DNA of 64,000 nucleotides from Bacillus paramycoides (GTDB lineage Bacteria > Bacillota > Bacilli > Bacillales > Bacillaceae_G). Positions 45,246-54,500 of the stretch are shown piece after piece (position 1 is the stretch's first letter; each line of letters starts with the position of its first letter). Position numbers and translations under genes: made by a program. The stretch spans positions 62,001 through 126,000 of the forward strand of contig NZ_MAOI01000107.1 in NCBI RefSeq assembly GCF_001884235.1, in the 5' to 3' direction. The notes beneath the pieces are model-generated. The model was not told the DNA's origin. It saw only the letters and a program-made list of their open reading frames with translations, and searched no databases.

Positions 45246-46439
45246 ATGAAGCTTATGACTGGTAAGTTGTTTTGGAGTGATGGAGTTTCTGTACCTTGTT
45301 ATCCAACGTTAGAAAATGATATGATATGTGATGTGCTTGTAATTGGAAGTGGAGAAGCAGGTGCTCAAATAGCGTATTCGTTAGCGAAAATTGGAATGCG
45401 TGTTATGCTCATTGAAAAAAGAGCAATTGCATGTGGAAGCACAGCTGCAAATACAGGATTATTACAATTTGTTCATGATAAATCGTTGACCTCTTTTATT
45501 CATACATTTGGTGAAGAGAAAGGGGTACGAGCATATAGAATTTGTTATGAAGCGCTGCAAACAATGGAGAAGGTTGTGCCAACTCTCGATATTGATCCCC
45601 ATTTTATTCCGCGAAAGAGTCTGTATTATGCTAGTAGAGATGAGGATGTTTCATTTTTACAAGAAGAATATAATACGTTACGCCATTATGGATTTCCGGT
45701 TGAATATTTTACAGAGTCTGATATTAAAAAACGCTATTCATTTGCAAAACAAGCAGCGTTATATACAAGCGGTGATGCAGAAGTGAATCCATATTTATTA
45801 GCGCATAGTCTTTTGCATAAAGCGAAACAAATGGGCGCTACTATATATGAACATGCAGAGGCATTACATATTAAACAAATCCAAAATGATTTAATTTGTT
45901 ACACGAAAACAGGAAATAAAATCGTAGCAAAGAATATTATTATGGCAACAGGTTATGAACCGCTTTTTGGCAAGAAAGAAAAAAACACAACAGTAGAAAC
46001 ATCTTATGCAGTTGTGACAAATACGATAGATCAATTTGAAGGTTGGCATGAGCAATCATTAATTTGGGAAACTGCACGTCCATACTTGTATTTTCGAACG
46101 TATCAAAATCGCATTATTGTAGGCGGATTAGATGAGGCACTGAAAATTCAAAATATCGGTGATACGAAATTATTGCATAAGCGTGATATCCTTATTAACA
46201 TTGTAAAAGAAATGTTCCCACAGTTTAATAATATACAGGCAGAATACTATTGGGCAGCGGCATTTGGTGGTAGTCATGACGGTCTTCCTATTTTAAAAGA
46301 AGATAAAAAGATACATAATTTATATTACGCACTGCCGTATGGGGGAAATGGAACTGTATACGGAATGGTATTTGCGAAACTATTTCAGCAGTTATTTACA
46401 AATAAAGAAAGTGATGATTTTTCTTTATTTAATCGATAG
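45246..46439 (+). CDS. FAD-dependent oxidoreductase (DAO/glycine-oxidase type)
   Basis: A 397-residue flavoprotein. The N-terminal dinucleotide fold is DVLVIGSGEAGAQIAYSLAKIGMRVMLIEKR, followed by CGSTAANTGLLQF and a C-terminal FGGSHDGLPIL...YALPYGGNGTVYGM, as in amino-acid oxidases. The substrate is unknown. It is followed 24 bases later by a K+ transporter subunit, probably co-transcribed, though no functional link is obvious. Confidence 0.82.
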   Translation: MKLMTGKLFWSDGVSVPCYPTLENDMICDVLVIGSGEAGAQIAYSLAKIGMRVMLIEKRAIACGSTAANTGLLQFVHDKSLTSFIHTFGEEKGVRAYRICYEALQTMEKVVPTLDIDPHFIPRKSLYYASRDEDVSFLQEEYNTLRHYGFPVEYFTESDIKKRYSFAKQAALYTSGDAEVNPYLLAHSLLHKAKQMGATIYEHAEALHIKQIQNDLICYTKTGNKIVAKNIIMATGYEPLFGKKEKNTTVETSYAVVTNTIDQFEGWHEQSLIWETARPYLYFRTYQNRIIVGGLDEALKIQNIGDTKLLHKRDILINIVKEMFPQFNNIQAEYYWAAAFGGSHDGLPILKEDKKIHNLYYALPYGGNGTVYGMVFAKLFQQLFTNKESDDFSLFNR

Positions 46440-46463
46440 AAAAAAAGGTAGCGAAGTGATGGA

Positions 46464-47813
46464 ATGAGAAAGATAAAAAAGTTTTTACAAAAATTACGTC
46501 CCGTGCAGCTTATCGTTTTATTTTATTTACTAGCGGTAGTTGTATCGGTAATTTTGCTTAGTTTACCATTTGTTACGAAGCCTGGTGTGAAATGGACATT
46601 TATAGATGCGCTGTTTACATCTGTTAGTGCTGTAAGTGTGACGGGGCTTTCTGTTGTTACTATTCCAGATACGTTTACAACGGCAGGAATTATTGTTTTA
46701 GCCCTTATTTTACAATTAGGCGGACTAGGAATTATGGCACTTGGTACATTCGTTTGGATTATAACGGGTAAAAAGATTGGTTTGCAAAGAAGAAGATTAA
46801 TTATGGCAGACCATAACCAAGGAAATTTGGCAGGTCTTGTGGAATTGATGCGTTCCATTTTAATTGTAATTATTTCAATAGAACTTATTGGAGCGTTACT
46901 GTTAGGTACAAGATTTCTAATGTATTTTCCGACTTGGCAAGAAGCGTATTTTCACGGTTTTTTTGCCGCTGTTAGTGCAACAACGAACGGAGGATTTGAT
47001 TTAACTGGACAATCACTGATTCCATACAAAAAAGATTATATTGTTCAGATGATTCATATGTTGCTTATTATTCTAGGAGCTATTGGTTTCCCAGTGTTAA
47101 TGGAAGTAAAGCAATTCCTGAGTAAGAGGAGACAGCAACTCTTTCGCTTTTCGTTATTTACAAAATTGACGACAACAACATTTTTTGCACTTGTTATTGT
47201 TGGAACAATTATGATTTTTCTATTAGAACGAAATCATTTCTTAGTAGGGAAGTCATGGCATGAAACTGTATTTTATACATTATTCCAATCTGTGACGACG
47301 CGAAGTGGTGGGCTTGCTACAATGGATATACGTGAATTGTCACAACCAACGCTTTTATTTATGAGTATATTAATGTTCATAGGAGCATCTCCAAGTTCAG
47401 TTGGGGGCGGGATACGTACAACGACATTTGCTGTTAGTATATTATCGTTATATACATTTGCAAGGGGCGGGAGAACAGTCCGAGTTTTCAAACGTCAGCT
47501 ACATGAAGAAGATGTATTGAAAGCATCAGTTGTTATGACGATGGGGATTTTATTATGTGCTTCAGCGCTATTTATTTTATCCATTACGGAAAATGTACCA
47601 CTTATGAGCTTAATAGTTGAAGTTTGTTCTGCTTTCGGGACGACTGGATTATCAACAGGTATTACTCCAGATTTAACAACTGCTGGTAAACTTGTATTAA
47701 TCGTACTTATGTTTATCGGACGCGTTGGTATTTTGACATTTATTTTAGCTAGTGGTGGAAGAGAGCAACCACCTCGCTATAAGTATCCGAAAGAGCGAAT
47801 TATTATTGGATAG
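46464..47813 (+). CDS. Ktr/Trk-type potassium transporter membrane subunit (second copy)
   Basis: Potassium uptake subunit, 449 residues. Pore loops are SVSAVSVTGLSVVTIP, SATTNGGFDLTG, TTRSGGLATMD and FGTTGLSTGITP, and the gate is GASPSSVGGGIRTTT. It resembles B. subtilis KtrB/KtrD and, like the copy at 38979, has no RCK partner gene beside it. The N-terminal basic stretch MRKIKKFLQKLRPVQL is typical. Confidence 0.9.
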   Translation: MRKIKKFLQKLRPVQLIVLFYLLAVVVSVILLSLPFVTKPGVKWTFIDALFTSVSAVSVTGLSVVTIPDTFTTAGIIVLALILQLGGLGIMALGTFVWIITGKKIGLQRRRLIMADHNQGNLAGLVELMRSILIVIISIELIGALLLGTRFLMYFPTWQEAYFHGFFAAVSATTNGGFDLTGQSLIPYKKDYIVQMIHMLLIILGAIGFPVLMEVKQFLSKRRQQLFRFSLFTKLTTTTFFALVIVGTIMIFLLERNHFLVGKSWHETVFYTLFQSVTTRSGGLATMDIRELSQPTLLFMSILMFIGASPSSVGGGIRTTTFAVSILSLYTFARGGRTVRVFKRQLHEEDVLKASVVMTMGILLCASALFILSITENVPLMSLIVEVCSAFGTTGLSTGITPDLTTAGKLVLIVLMFIGRVGILTFILASGGREQPPRYKYPKERIIIG

Positions 47814-47817
47814 TATG

Positions 47818-47852
47818 AAACCATTCTACCTAGTTAGGTAGAATGGTTTTTT
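47818..47852. terminator. Bidirectional terminator
   Basis: AAACCATTCTACCT and AGGTAGAATGGTTT form a long stem with T runs on both sides, between the Ktr gene and the convergent DUF3905-like gene. Confidence 0.88.
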
Positions 47853-48186
47853 AGTCGTTAATTCCAAATTGAGGATGCATAAAAGCATCATTTTTGTTAT
47901 CAACCTCGTTTTTTAGTAGTTCTTGATTTTCTTCTGAAATCCACCCAATATCATTTGTAGGGTGTATCCATTCTTCCCCAGCCATAATGGCAGGATCTAC
48001 CTCATCACTCCAATTAGTAAGAGGGCTGTTTTCAGAATTATATTTACTATCACCAATAACAACGTCGTATTGATTTACAAAAGGTTGTTGCATTTGTTTT
48101 CCCGTTCCTTTAAATGATGGGAAATTCATTTGATGCGGGAGCGTTTCGTCTAAAATTGGCGATTGGATCGTTTCTTTCTCCTTCAA
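47851..48186 (-). CDS. DUF3905-like hypothetical protein
   Basis: A 111-residue hydrophilic protein. The start is a TTG at 48186, 8 bases after AAAGGAG; the frame extends upstream without a ribosome site. Conserved-looking segments are VNQYDVVIGDSKYNSENSPLTNWSDEVDPAIMAGEEWIHPTNDIGW. I associate it with an uncharacterised Bacillus family (DUF3905), often spore-linked; the family name is from memory. Confidence 0.55.
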   Translation of the reverse strand: MKEKETIQSPILDETLPHQMNFPSFKGTGKQMQQPFVNQYDVVIGDSKYNSENSPLTNWSDEVDPAIMAGEEWIHPTNDIGWISEENQELLKNEVDNKNDAFMHPQFGIND

Positions 48187-48334
48187 AGTAATCGCTCCTT
48201 TTTGTAATGATTTGTTCGTATGTAGTATTTCCATCTATAAGCTCTTATGTACTTGTTAACACTTCCCAGTAATAATTATTTTAAGTTGTATCAAACTAGA
48301 ATAGAAAGTTATTTAGTGAGAGCAGGTGAGTACG

Positions 48335-48487
48335 TTGGTAAAAAGAAAAGTAAAACAAAATGCAGCAATTAATAATAATAAAACTCCGAAAGAAAGCTTA
48401 CCAGATGCAGAATTTGCATTAGAGTATGAAGGAGAAAATAGTGCAAAGTATGCTAATCGTAATTCAAAAAAAGGTAAACAAAAATGA
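48335..48487 (+). CDS. Small basic hypothetical protein, possibly a minor spore protein
   Basis: A 50-residue frame starting with TTG at 48335, 5 bases after AGGTGAG, and ending at a TGA that leads straight into a strong terminator. It begins VKRKVKQNAAINNNKTPK and ends NSKKGKQK. Size, Asn/Lys richness and the divergent DUF3905-like neighbour recall minor small acid-soluble spore proteins, but no family was matched. Confidence 0.6.
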   Translation: MVKRKVKQNAAINNNKTPKESLPDAEFALEYEGENSAKYANRNSKKGKQK

Positions 48488-48517
48488 GGCGTTTTTTACA
48501 AACGCCTCATTTTTTTG
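48481..48517 (+). terminator. Terminator after the 50-residue protein gene
   Basis: AAAATGAGGCGTTT and AAACGCCTCATTTT pair, followed by TTT. Confidence 0.9.
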
Positions 48518-48551
48518 TGGGATTATAAAGGTTTTTTTAATTATTTGTAAA

Positions 48552-48584
48552 TTTCGCATTTATTAATGGCAGAAAAATGCGAAA
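48552..48584. promoter_or_regulatory. Inverted repeat upstream of the phosphonate operon, candidate operator
   Basis: TTTCGCATTT (48552-48561) and AAATGCGAAA (48575-48584) are perfect 10-bp arms with a 13-base spacer, about 130 bases before the first gene and without a T tail. A site for the operon's DeoR-type regulator is a reasonable guess. Confidence 0.45.
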
Positions 48585-48715
48585 AAACATAGAAGTAGCA
48601 ACGTATTACACAAAAACAAACAACAAACAAAAGATTAATGTTGGTTTAATACTGCTTTTACACTAGTTGTATATATTTGAGTTGTACATAAGATTTGTAA
48701 AAGGAGAGAGAAACA

Positions 48716-49792
48716 GTGAAAAAAACAATCTTTAAAGCTGTAGCAACTGGAATGGTATTTTCGTTACTAATGGGGTGTGGTGCAAAGAAAGAAGAAAGTG
48801 CTGGAGCAAAAGTGAAAGATGATAAATTATCTGGATCATTAACTGTTTACACAGCGATTGAAGAAGAGCTTGTACCAATTTATCTTGATTCCTTCAAAAA
48901 GAAATACCCAGATGTGAAGTTGAACATTGTTCGTGATTCAACAGGAGTTATTACAGCGAAATTGCTAGCTGAAGGAAAAAATACACAAGCAGATGTTGTA
49001 TGGGGAACTGCGGCGTCTAGTCTATTAGCTTTAGAGAAAAAAGATATGTTAAAAGAGTACTCTCCTAAAGGAGCGGATCGTGTTCTTCCGCAATTTAAAG
49101 ATGATAAGAAACCAGAAAAATGGGTAGGTAATACTGCATTTATGACGGGAATTGCAGTGAATAAAGAAGAGTTAAAGAAGAAAAATTTACCGATGCCAGA
49201 ATCATATGAAGATTTAACGAAACCAGAATATAAAGGAACGCTTGTTATGCCACATCCAGCTTCTTCTGGAACAGGATTTTTGACGGTTTCTGCATGGCTA
49301 CAAATTATGGGAGAAGATAAGGGCTGGGATTACATGAAGAAACTTCATGATAATATGGCAACTTATACTCATTCAGGTTCAAAACCAGCGAAATTAGCAG
49401 GTGCAGGTGAATATCCAGTTGGCGTATCGATGGTTTATAGTGCTTTGAAAGAGAAACAAAAAGGTGCACCTGTTGAAGTTGTTTTACCGAAAGAAGGATT
49501 AGGCTGGGAAGTAGAAGCGAACGCACTTATTAAGAAAGATAATGCAAAAAATGATAAATTAGCTCAAGCATTTTTAGACTGGGCAATTACAGATGATGTA
49601 ATGAAGTTATACTTCGAGAAAAACGGATTTGCGACAATTAAAAATGATTATAAACTTCCAGATGGATTCCCTAAAGATGTAACAGAAAAGTTATACAAAA
49701 AGAATGACTTCAAATGGGCAGCAGAAAATCGTGACAAAATTTTAGAACGTTGGGAAAAAGAGTTTGGCCAAAAAGCAGAACCTAAAAAGTAA
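48716..49792 (+). CDS. Phosphonate (2-aminoethylphosphonate-type) ABC substrate-binding lipoprotein
   Basis: Receptor of an importer, 358 residues. The lipobox is SLLMGC, and the mature protein has a type 2 periplasmic-binding fold (LSGSLTVYTAIEEELVPIYLDSFKKKYPDVKLNIVRDSTGVI) of the iron(III)/AEP (AfuA/PhnS) class. By sequence alone it could bind iron, but phnX and phnW in the same operon point to 2-aminoethylphosphonate. Confidence 0.85.
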   Translation: MKKTIFKAVATGMVFSLLMGCGAKKEESAGAKVKDDKLSGSLTVYTAIEEELVPIYLDSFKKKYPDVKLNIVRDSTGVITAKLLAEGKNTQADVVWGTAASSLLALEKKDMLKEYSPKGADRVLPQFKDDKKPEKWVGNTAFMTGIAVNKEELKKKNLPMPESYEDLTKPEYKGTLVMPHPASSGTGFLTVSAWLQIMGEDKGWDYMKKLHDNMATYTHSGSKPAKLAGAGEYPVGVSMVYSALKEKQKGAPVEVVLPKEGLGWEVEANALIKKDNAKNDKLAQAFLDWAITDDVMKLYFEKNGFATIKNDYKLPDGFPKDVTEKLYKKNDFKWAAENRDKILERWEKEFGQKAEPKK

Positions 49793-49811
49793 GTAAGTGG
49801 GAGAGAGAAAA

Positions 49812-50813
49812 ATGAGCGAATATTTATCAATTCAACACATTCAAAAGCAATTTGATGCGTTTACAGCGTTAAAAGATATTTCTTTTACAGTGAAAAAAAA
49901 TGAGTTTGTTTGTTTATTAGGCCCGAGTGGTTGTGGGAAAACGACGTTGCTTCGAATTTTAGCGGGGCTAGAAGAGGCAACAACAGGTAGTATAGCTGTG
50001 AATGGAACAGATATTACAGCATTGCCGCCTGGAAAGAGGAACTTCGGAATGGTTTTTCAATCATATGCATTATTTCCGAATTTAACAGCACTTGAAAATA
50101 TTGAATACGGCTTAAAGACAAAAAAATATGGAAAAGCAGAAGTAAAAGAGAAAGCGCTAGCTGCGTTAGAACTTGTTGATTTGCTGAATGTAAAAGATAA
50201 ATATCCTGCTCAAATGTCTGGTGGACAACAGCAGCGAGTAGCACTTGCACGTGCGCTCGCTCTGTCTCCGGATATTTTGTTACTCGATGAGCCGTTATCT
50301 GCTTTAGATGCAAAAGTACGTGAAAAATTGCGTAGAGAAATGCGTGATTTGCAAGAAAAAGTAGGAGTAACAACTATTATGGTAACGCATGATCAAGAAG
50401 AGGCATTAACGATGGCTGATAAAATTGTTGTAATGAATCATGCGGAAATTATGCAGATTGGAACACCAGAGGAGATTTATCAAAGACCAGCCAATCCGTT
50501 TGTGGCAGATTTTATTGGCTCTATTAATTTCTTTTCGAAAAATAACGAAGAACATGCAATTCGTCCTGAACATGTAACAGTTGTACAAAAGGATGGAATT
50601 AAGACAGTTGTGGAAAGTATGGAGTTTCGTGGATCTGTATACCGGACGGAAGTGCGGGTTATAGAAGAGAAAACACATCTTTATAATGATAAAATTGTAG
50701 TGGATATATTGGCATCGGAAGTAGAGGCAAAGGCTATTAGAAAAGGAAAGCCCATTCAAATCTCTTTCTCAGAAAATCATATGTTGTCATATGGAAAGAA
50801 GGTCATTGTATAG
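49812..50813 (+). CDS. Phosphonate ABC transporter ATPase (PhnT type)
   Basis: ATPase of 333 residues. Walker A is GPSGCGKTT, signature [14 protein letters not shown], Walker B LLLDEPLSALDAKVREKLR, then [10 protein letters not shown] short C-terminal regulatory part contains AIRPEHVTV. The ATG at 49812 follows GGGAGAGAGAAAA. The stop codon directly abuts the permease ATG. Confidence 0.88.
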   Translation: MSEYLSIQHIQKQFDAFTALKDISFTVKKNEFVCLLGPSGCGKTTLLRILAGLEEATTGSIAVNGTDITALPPGKRNFGMVFQSYALFPNLTALENIEYGLKTKKYGKAEVKEKALAALELVDLLNVKDKYPAQMSGGQQQRVALARALALSPDILLLDEPLSALDAKVREKLRREMRDLQEKVGVTTIMVTHDQEEALTMADKIVVMNHAEIMQIGTPEEIYQRPANPFVADFIGSINFFSKNNEEHAIRPEHVTVVQKDGIKTVVESMEFRGSVYRTEVRVIEEKTHLYNDKIVVDILASEVEAKAIRKGKPIQISFSENHMLSYGKKVIV

Positions 50814-52571
50814 ATGGAGATGTTAGAAAACTATAAGGTAGAAAGTACGAAAAAAAAGATTAAGAGAAGTATAGGAAAAGAGGAATGGATCCAAAGGCTC
50901 GTAATTATTGGTATGATTCTTTCCTTTCTTATCATACTTGTATTACCGCTATTACAACTATTTACACAAGCTTTTTATGATAAAGATGGAGCTTTCGTTG
51001 GTTTAGCGAATTTCAGTAAATATTTCACAACACCAACTTTAGTTCAGTCATTACAAAATACCGTATGGATTTCGGGCACTACAACAATCATTTCAGTTGC
51101 ATTGGCTTTCGCTTATGCATATGCGATTGCTCGTACAAATGTTTTTGGAAAGCGTGTATTTCAATACGTAGCATTATTGCCATTGTTCGCGCCAACGATG
51201 ATGCATGGTATTGCGCTTACCTATTTATTTGGTAATCAAGGGTTAGTAACGAAAGGGATGTTTGGTTTATTTGAAGGTATACAAATCCCTTTATATGGCC
51301 CAGTAGGAATTGTAATGGCTGAAGTCATGTATACATTTCCACAAGCATTTCTTATATTATTAATTGCTTTTCAAGGCTCCGATTATCGTTTATATGAAGC
51401 TTCTAATATGTTAGGAGCGAGTAAAACAAAGCAGTTTTTCACTGTTACTTTACCTAGTGTAAAGTACGGATTAATTAGTGCAATGTTCGTTGTGTTTACA
51501 CTTAGTTTCACTGATTTTGGAGCACCAAAAATTGTTGGTGGGCAATATAATGTACTTGCTACTGACGTATACAAGCAAGTAATTGGACAGCAAAATATGC
51601 CGATGGGTGCAACTGTCGGAATGATTTTATTAATCCCAGCTATTTTTGCTTTTGCAGTTGATCGTATTACGCAAAGAAAGCAGGCGAATTTCTTATCTTC
51701 AAAAGCAGTACCATACAGAATAACAGCTAATAAGAAAAGAGATGTAATCTCATTCATATATTGTAGTGTAATTACTCTTATGATTATTCTTTTGTTTGTT
51801 GCAGTCGGCATTGCTGCAAGTGTGAAAGTATGGCCATATAATATGAGCTTTACATTTGAGCATTTTAATTTTTCAAGTTTAACAGGAGATGGACTTGAAG
51901 CGTTTAAAAATAGCGTAATTGTTTCAGCAATTACAGCGGTTATTGGGGCGATTTTAACATTTGTATTCGCATATGCAATTGAGAAAATAGATCAGCTACA
52001 ATTTTTCCGGAAAACAGGTTACTTTTTCTCTATCGTACCTTTGGCGATTCCAGGTTTAGTGCTTGGGTTAGGATACGTCTTTTTCTTTAGTCAACCAACG
52101 ATTCAAATCCTTGGACTTTCAGTAACGAATCCGTTTCATTCCTTATATGGCACAATTGCCGTTTTAGTATTAGTAAATATCATTCATTTTTACTCTGTAA
52201 CATTCGTTACGGCAACGACCGCTTTAAAGAAACTAGATCGAGAGTTTGAACTTGTTTCGCAGTCTATGGGCATTCCGTTTTATAAAACATTCCTTCGAGT
52301 AACAGTCCCGATGTGTTTACCAGCAATTTTAGAAATGGTTATGTACTACTTCGTCAATTCAATGGTAACCGTATCGGCAGTTGTTTTCTTGTACGCAGCT
52401 GATTTTAAACTAGCTGCTGTATCAATTGTAAATATGGATGATGCAGGAAATGTGGCACCAGCGGCTGCGATGAGCGTACTCATTGTTGTTACAAATATTG
52501 TAGTGAGAGTTTTATATGAATGGGGAACGAAAGCTCTTCGTAACCGAACGTCGCAATGGCAAAAAAGATAA
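50814..52571 (+). CDS. Fused two-domain phosphonate ABC permease (PhnU-PhnV type)
   Basis: A permease of 585 residues with about twelve helices and two binding-protein-dependent transport domains in one chain. The coupling motifs are YEASNMLGASKTKQFFTVTLPSVKYG (first half) and ELVSQSMGIPFYKTFLRVTVPMCLPA (second half). Many related systems use two separate subunits; the fused form is common in the iron/AEP class. It starts immediately after the ATPase stop codon. Confidence 0.88.
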   Translation: MEMLENYKVESTKKKIKRSIGKEEWIQRLVIIGMILSFLIILVLPLLQLFTQAFYDKDGAFVGLANFSKYFTTPTLVQSLQNTVWISGTTTIISVALAFAYAYAIARTNVFGKRVFQYVALLPLFAPTMMHGIALTYLFGNQGLVTKGMFGLFEGIQIPLYGPVGIVMAEVMYTFPQAFLILLIAFQGSDYRLYEASNMLGASKTKQFFTVTLPSVKYGLISAMFVVFTLSFTDFGAPKIVGGQYNVLATDVYKQVIGQQNMPMGATVGMILLIPAIFAFAVDRITQRKQANFLSSKAVPYRITANKKRDVISFIYCSVITLMIILLFVAVGIAASVKVWPYNMSFTFEHFNFSSLTGDGLEAFKNSVIVSAITAVIGAILTFVFAYAIEKIDQLQFFRKTGYFFSIVPLAIPGLVLGLGYVFFFSQPTIQILGLSVTNPFHSLYGTIAVLVLVNIIHFYSVTFVTATTALKKLDREFELVSQSMGIPFYKTFLRVTVPMCLPAILEMVMYYFVNSMVTVSAVVFLYAADFKLAAVSIVNMDDAGNVAPAAAMSVLIVVTNIVVRVLYEWGTKALRNRTSQWQKR

Positions 52572-52592
52572 GTAAGAAAGGTGATGGATAAA

Positions 52593-53387
52593 ATGAAAAT
52601 GGAAGCAGTTATTTTTGATTGGGCAGGTACGACAGTTGATTACGGATGTTTTGCACCACTGGAAGTATTTATGGAGATTTTTCATAAACGTGGTGTTGAA
52701 ATTACAGCTGAAGAAGCTCGTAAGCCAATGGGATTATTAAAAATAGATCATGTAAGGGCACTAACAGAGATGCCTCGTATTGCGAGTGAGTGGAATCGTG
52801 TCTTCGGACAATTACCAACAGAAGCAGACATTCATGAGATGTATGAAGAATTTGAAGAAATTCTCTTCGCCATTTTACCGCGCTATGTGTCGCCGATTAA
52901 TGGAGTAAAAGAAGTGATTGCTTCATTACGAGAAAAAGGCATTAAAATTGGTTCAACAACTGGTTATACGAGAGAAATGATGGACATTGTAGCAAAGGGA
53001 GCAGCATTACAAGGATATAAACCTGATTTTCTCGTTACACCAGATGATGTTCCAGCAGGTCGTCCATACCCGTGGATGTGCTATAAAAATGCGATGGAAC
53101 TTGGTGTATATCCAATGAATCATATGATGAAAGTTGGAGACACGGTATCAGATATGAAAGAGGGAAGAAATGCTGGAATGTGGACAGTTGGTGTAATTCT
53201 TGGCAGTAGTGAGCTCGGTTTAACGGAAGAGGAAGTTGAAAATATGAATCCGGTAGAGCTTCGCGGAAAAATGGAAGTGGTTCGTAATCGTTTCATTGAA
53301 AACGGGGCACACTTTACGATCGAAACGATGCAGGAACTCGAAAACGTAATTGAACATATCGAGAAACAAGAACTTATTATTTCATAA
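52593..53387 (+). CDS. phnX: Phosphonoacetaldehyde hydrolase PhnX
   Basis: Cleaves the C-P bond of phosphonoacetaldehyde to acetaldehyde and phosphate. It is a 264-residue HAD-superfamily enzyme: MKMEAVIFDWAGTTVDYG contains the nucleophilic Asp, the cap-domain Lys forming the Schiff base is in ARKPMGLLKIDHV, and KVGDTVSDMKEGRNAG is motif IV. The ATG at 52593 gives the known N terminus; an earlier GTG start adds four residues. It lies between the transporter and phnW. Confidence 0.95.
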   Translation: MKMEAVIFDWAGTTVDYGCFAPLEVFMEIFHKRGVEITAEEARKPMGLLKIDHVRALTEMPRIASEWNRVFGQLPTEADIHEMYEEFEEILFAILPRYVSPINGVKEVIASLREKGIKIGSTTGYTREMMDIVAKGAALQGYKPDFLVTPDDVPAGRPYPWMCYKNAMELGVYPMNHMMKVGDTVSDMKEGRNAGMWTVGVILGSSELGLTEEEVENMNPVELRGKMEVVRNRFIENGAHFTIETMQELENVIEHIEKQELIIS

Positions 53388-53402
53388 AAGGGGCACGGGA
53401 TC

Positions 53403-54500
53403 ATGAATGAAAATCACTATTTATTACTAACGCCAGGACCATTAACGACAACAAAAACTGTAAAAGAAGTTATGTTATATGATTGGTGTACGTGGGATGT
53501 TGAATATAATACGATGGTGCAAGATGTAAGAAATAGACTTGTATCATTGGCAACAAAGGAAGAAGAGAAATATACAACTGTTTTAATGCAAGGAAGCGGT
53601 ACGTTTTCAGTTGAATCTGTAATTGGTTCTGTCGTTCCTAAAAACGGAAAGCTTCTCGTTTGTACAAATGGTGCGTACGGTAAGCGAATTGTGCAAATGG
53701 CAGAGATGTTACATATAGATGTGGTGGTCAGTCAAACAGAAGAGTGGGAGCCAACTAATATTATAGAAGTAGAAAAGTTATTGCAACAAGATAAAGAGAT
53801 TACCCATATTGCAGTTGTTCATTGTGAAACAACAACAGGTATTATTAATCCAATTGTAGATGTATGTAAATTAGGGAAGCAATACGGAAAAGTTACACTG
53901 GTTGATGCAATGAGTAGTTTCGGTGGTATTGAAATAGATATTGCTGATTTGCAAATTGATTTTCTAATTAGTAGTGCGAATAAATGTATTCAAGGTGTTC
54001 CTGGATTCGGCTTTGTCATCGCAAAACGTGATGAACTATTGAAATGTAAAGGGCAAGCCCGTTCTTTATCATTGGATTTATATGATCAGTGGGAAACGAT
54101 GGAAGAACAAAATGGGAAATGGCGTTTTACTTCACCAACTCATATTGTACGTGCTTTTTATCAGGCGTTGCTTGAATTAGAAGAAGAAGGCGGAGTAAGA
54201 GCACGTTACAATCGATATTATAATAATCAAAAACTATTAGTGAACAGAATGAAGGAAATCGGCTTTAAGCCATTAGTAGATGAAAAATATCAATCTCCTA
54301 TTATTACATCTTTCATTTATCCAGAAGGGGAATTCGAATTTCAACGATTATATAACGAATTAAAGCGTGATGGCTTTGTTATTTACCCTGGAAAAATTTC
54401 GAAAGTAGATACGTTCCGCATTGGAAATATCGGTGATGTACATGAAGAAGATATTAATCGTTTAGTTGATAGTATTGCTAAAGGAGTTGTTATAGGTTGA
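53403..54500 (+). CDS. phnW: 2-Aminoethylphosphonate-pyruvate transaminase PhnW
   Basis: PLP enzyme turning 2-aminoethylphosphonate and pyruvate into phosphonoacetaldehyde and alanine; 365 residues. It begins [29 protein letters not shown], has [21 protein letters not shown], and the PLP Lys in [15 protein letters not shown]. It supplies PhnX with substrate. Its stop overlaps the next gene's TTG start. Confidence 0.95.
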   Translation: MNENHYLLLTPGPLTTTKTVKEVMLYDWCTWDVEYNTMVQDVRNRLVSLATKEEEKYTTVLMQGSGTFSVESVIGSVVPKNGKLLVCTNGAYGKRIVQMAEMLHIDVVVSQTEEWEPTNIIEVEKLLQQDKEITHIAVVHCETTTGIINPIVDVCKLGKQYGKVTLVDAMSSFGGIEIDIADLQIDFLISSANKCIQGVPGFGFVIAKRDELLKCKGQARSLSLDLYDQWETMEEQNGKWRFTSPTHIVRAFYQALLELEEEGGVRARYNRYYNNQKLLVNRMKEIGFKPLVDEKYQSPIITSFIYPEGEFEFQRLYNELKRDGFVIYPGKISKVDTFRIGNIGDVHEEDINRLVDSIAKGVVIG

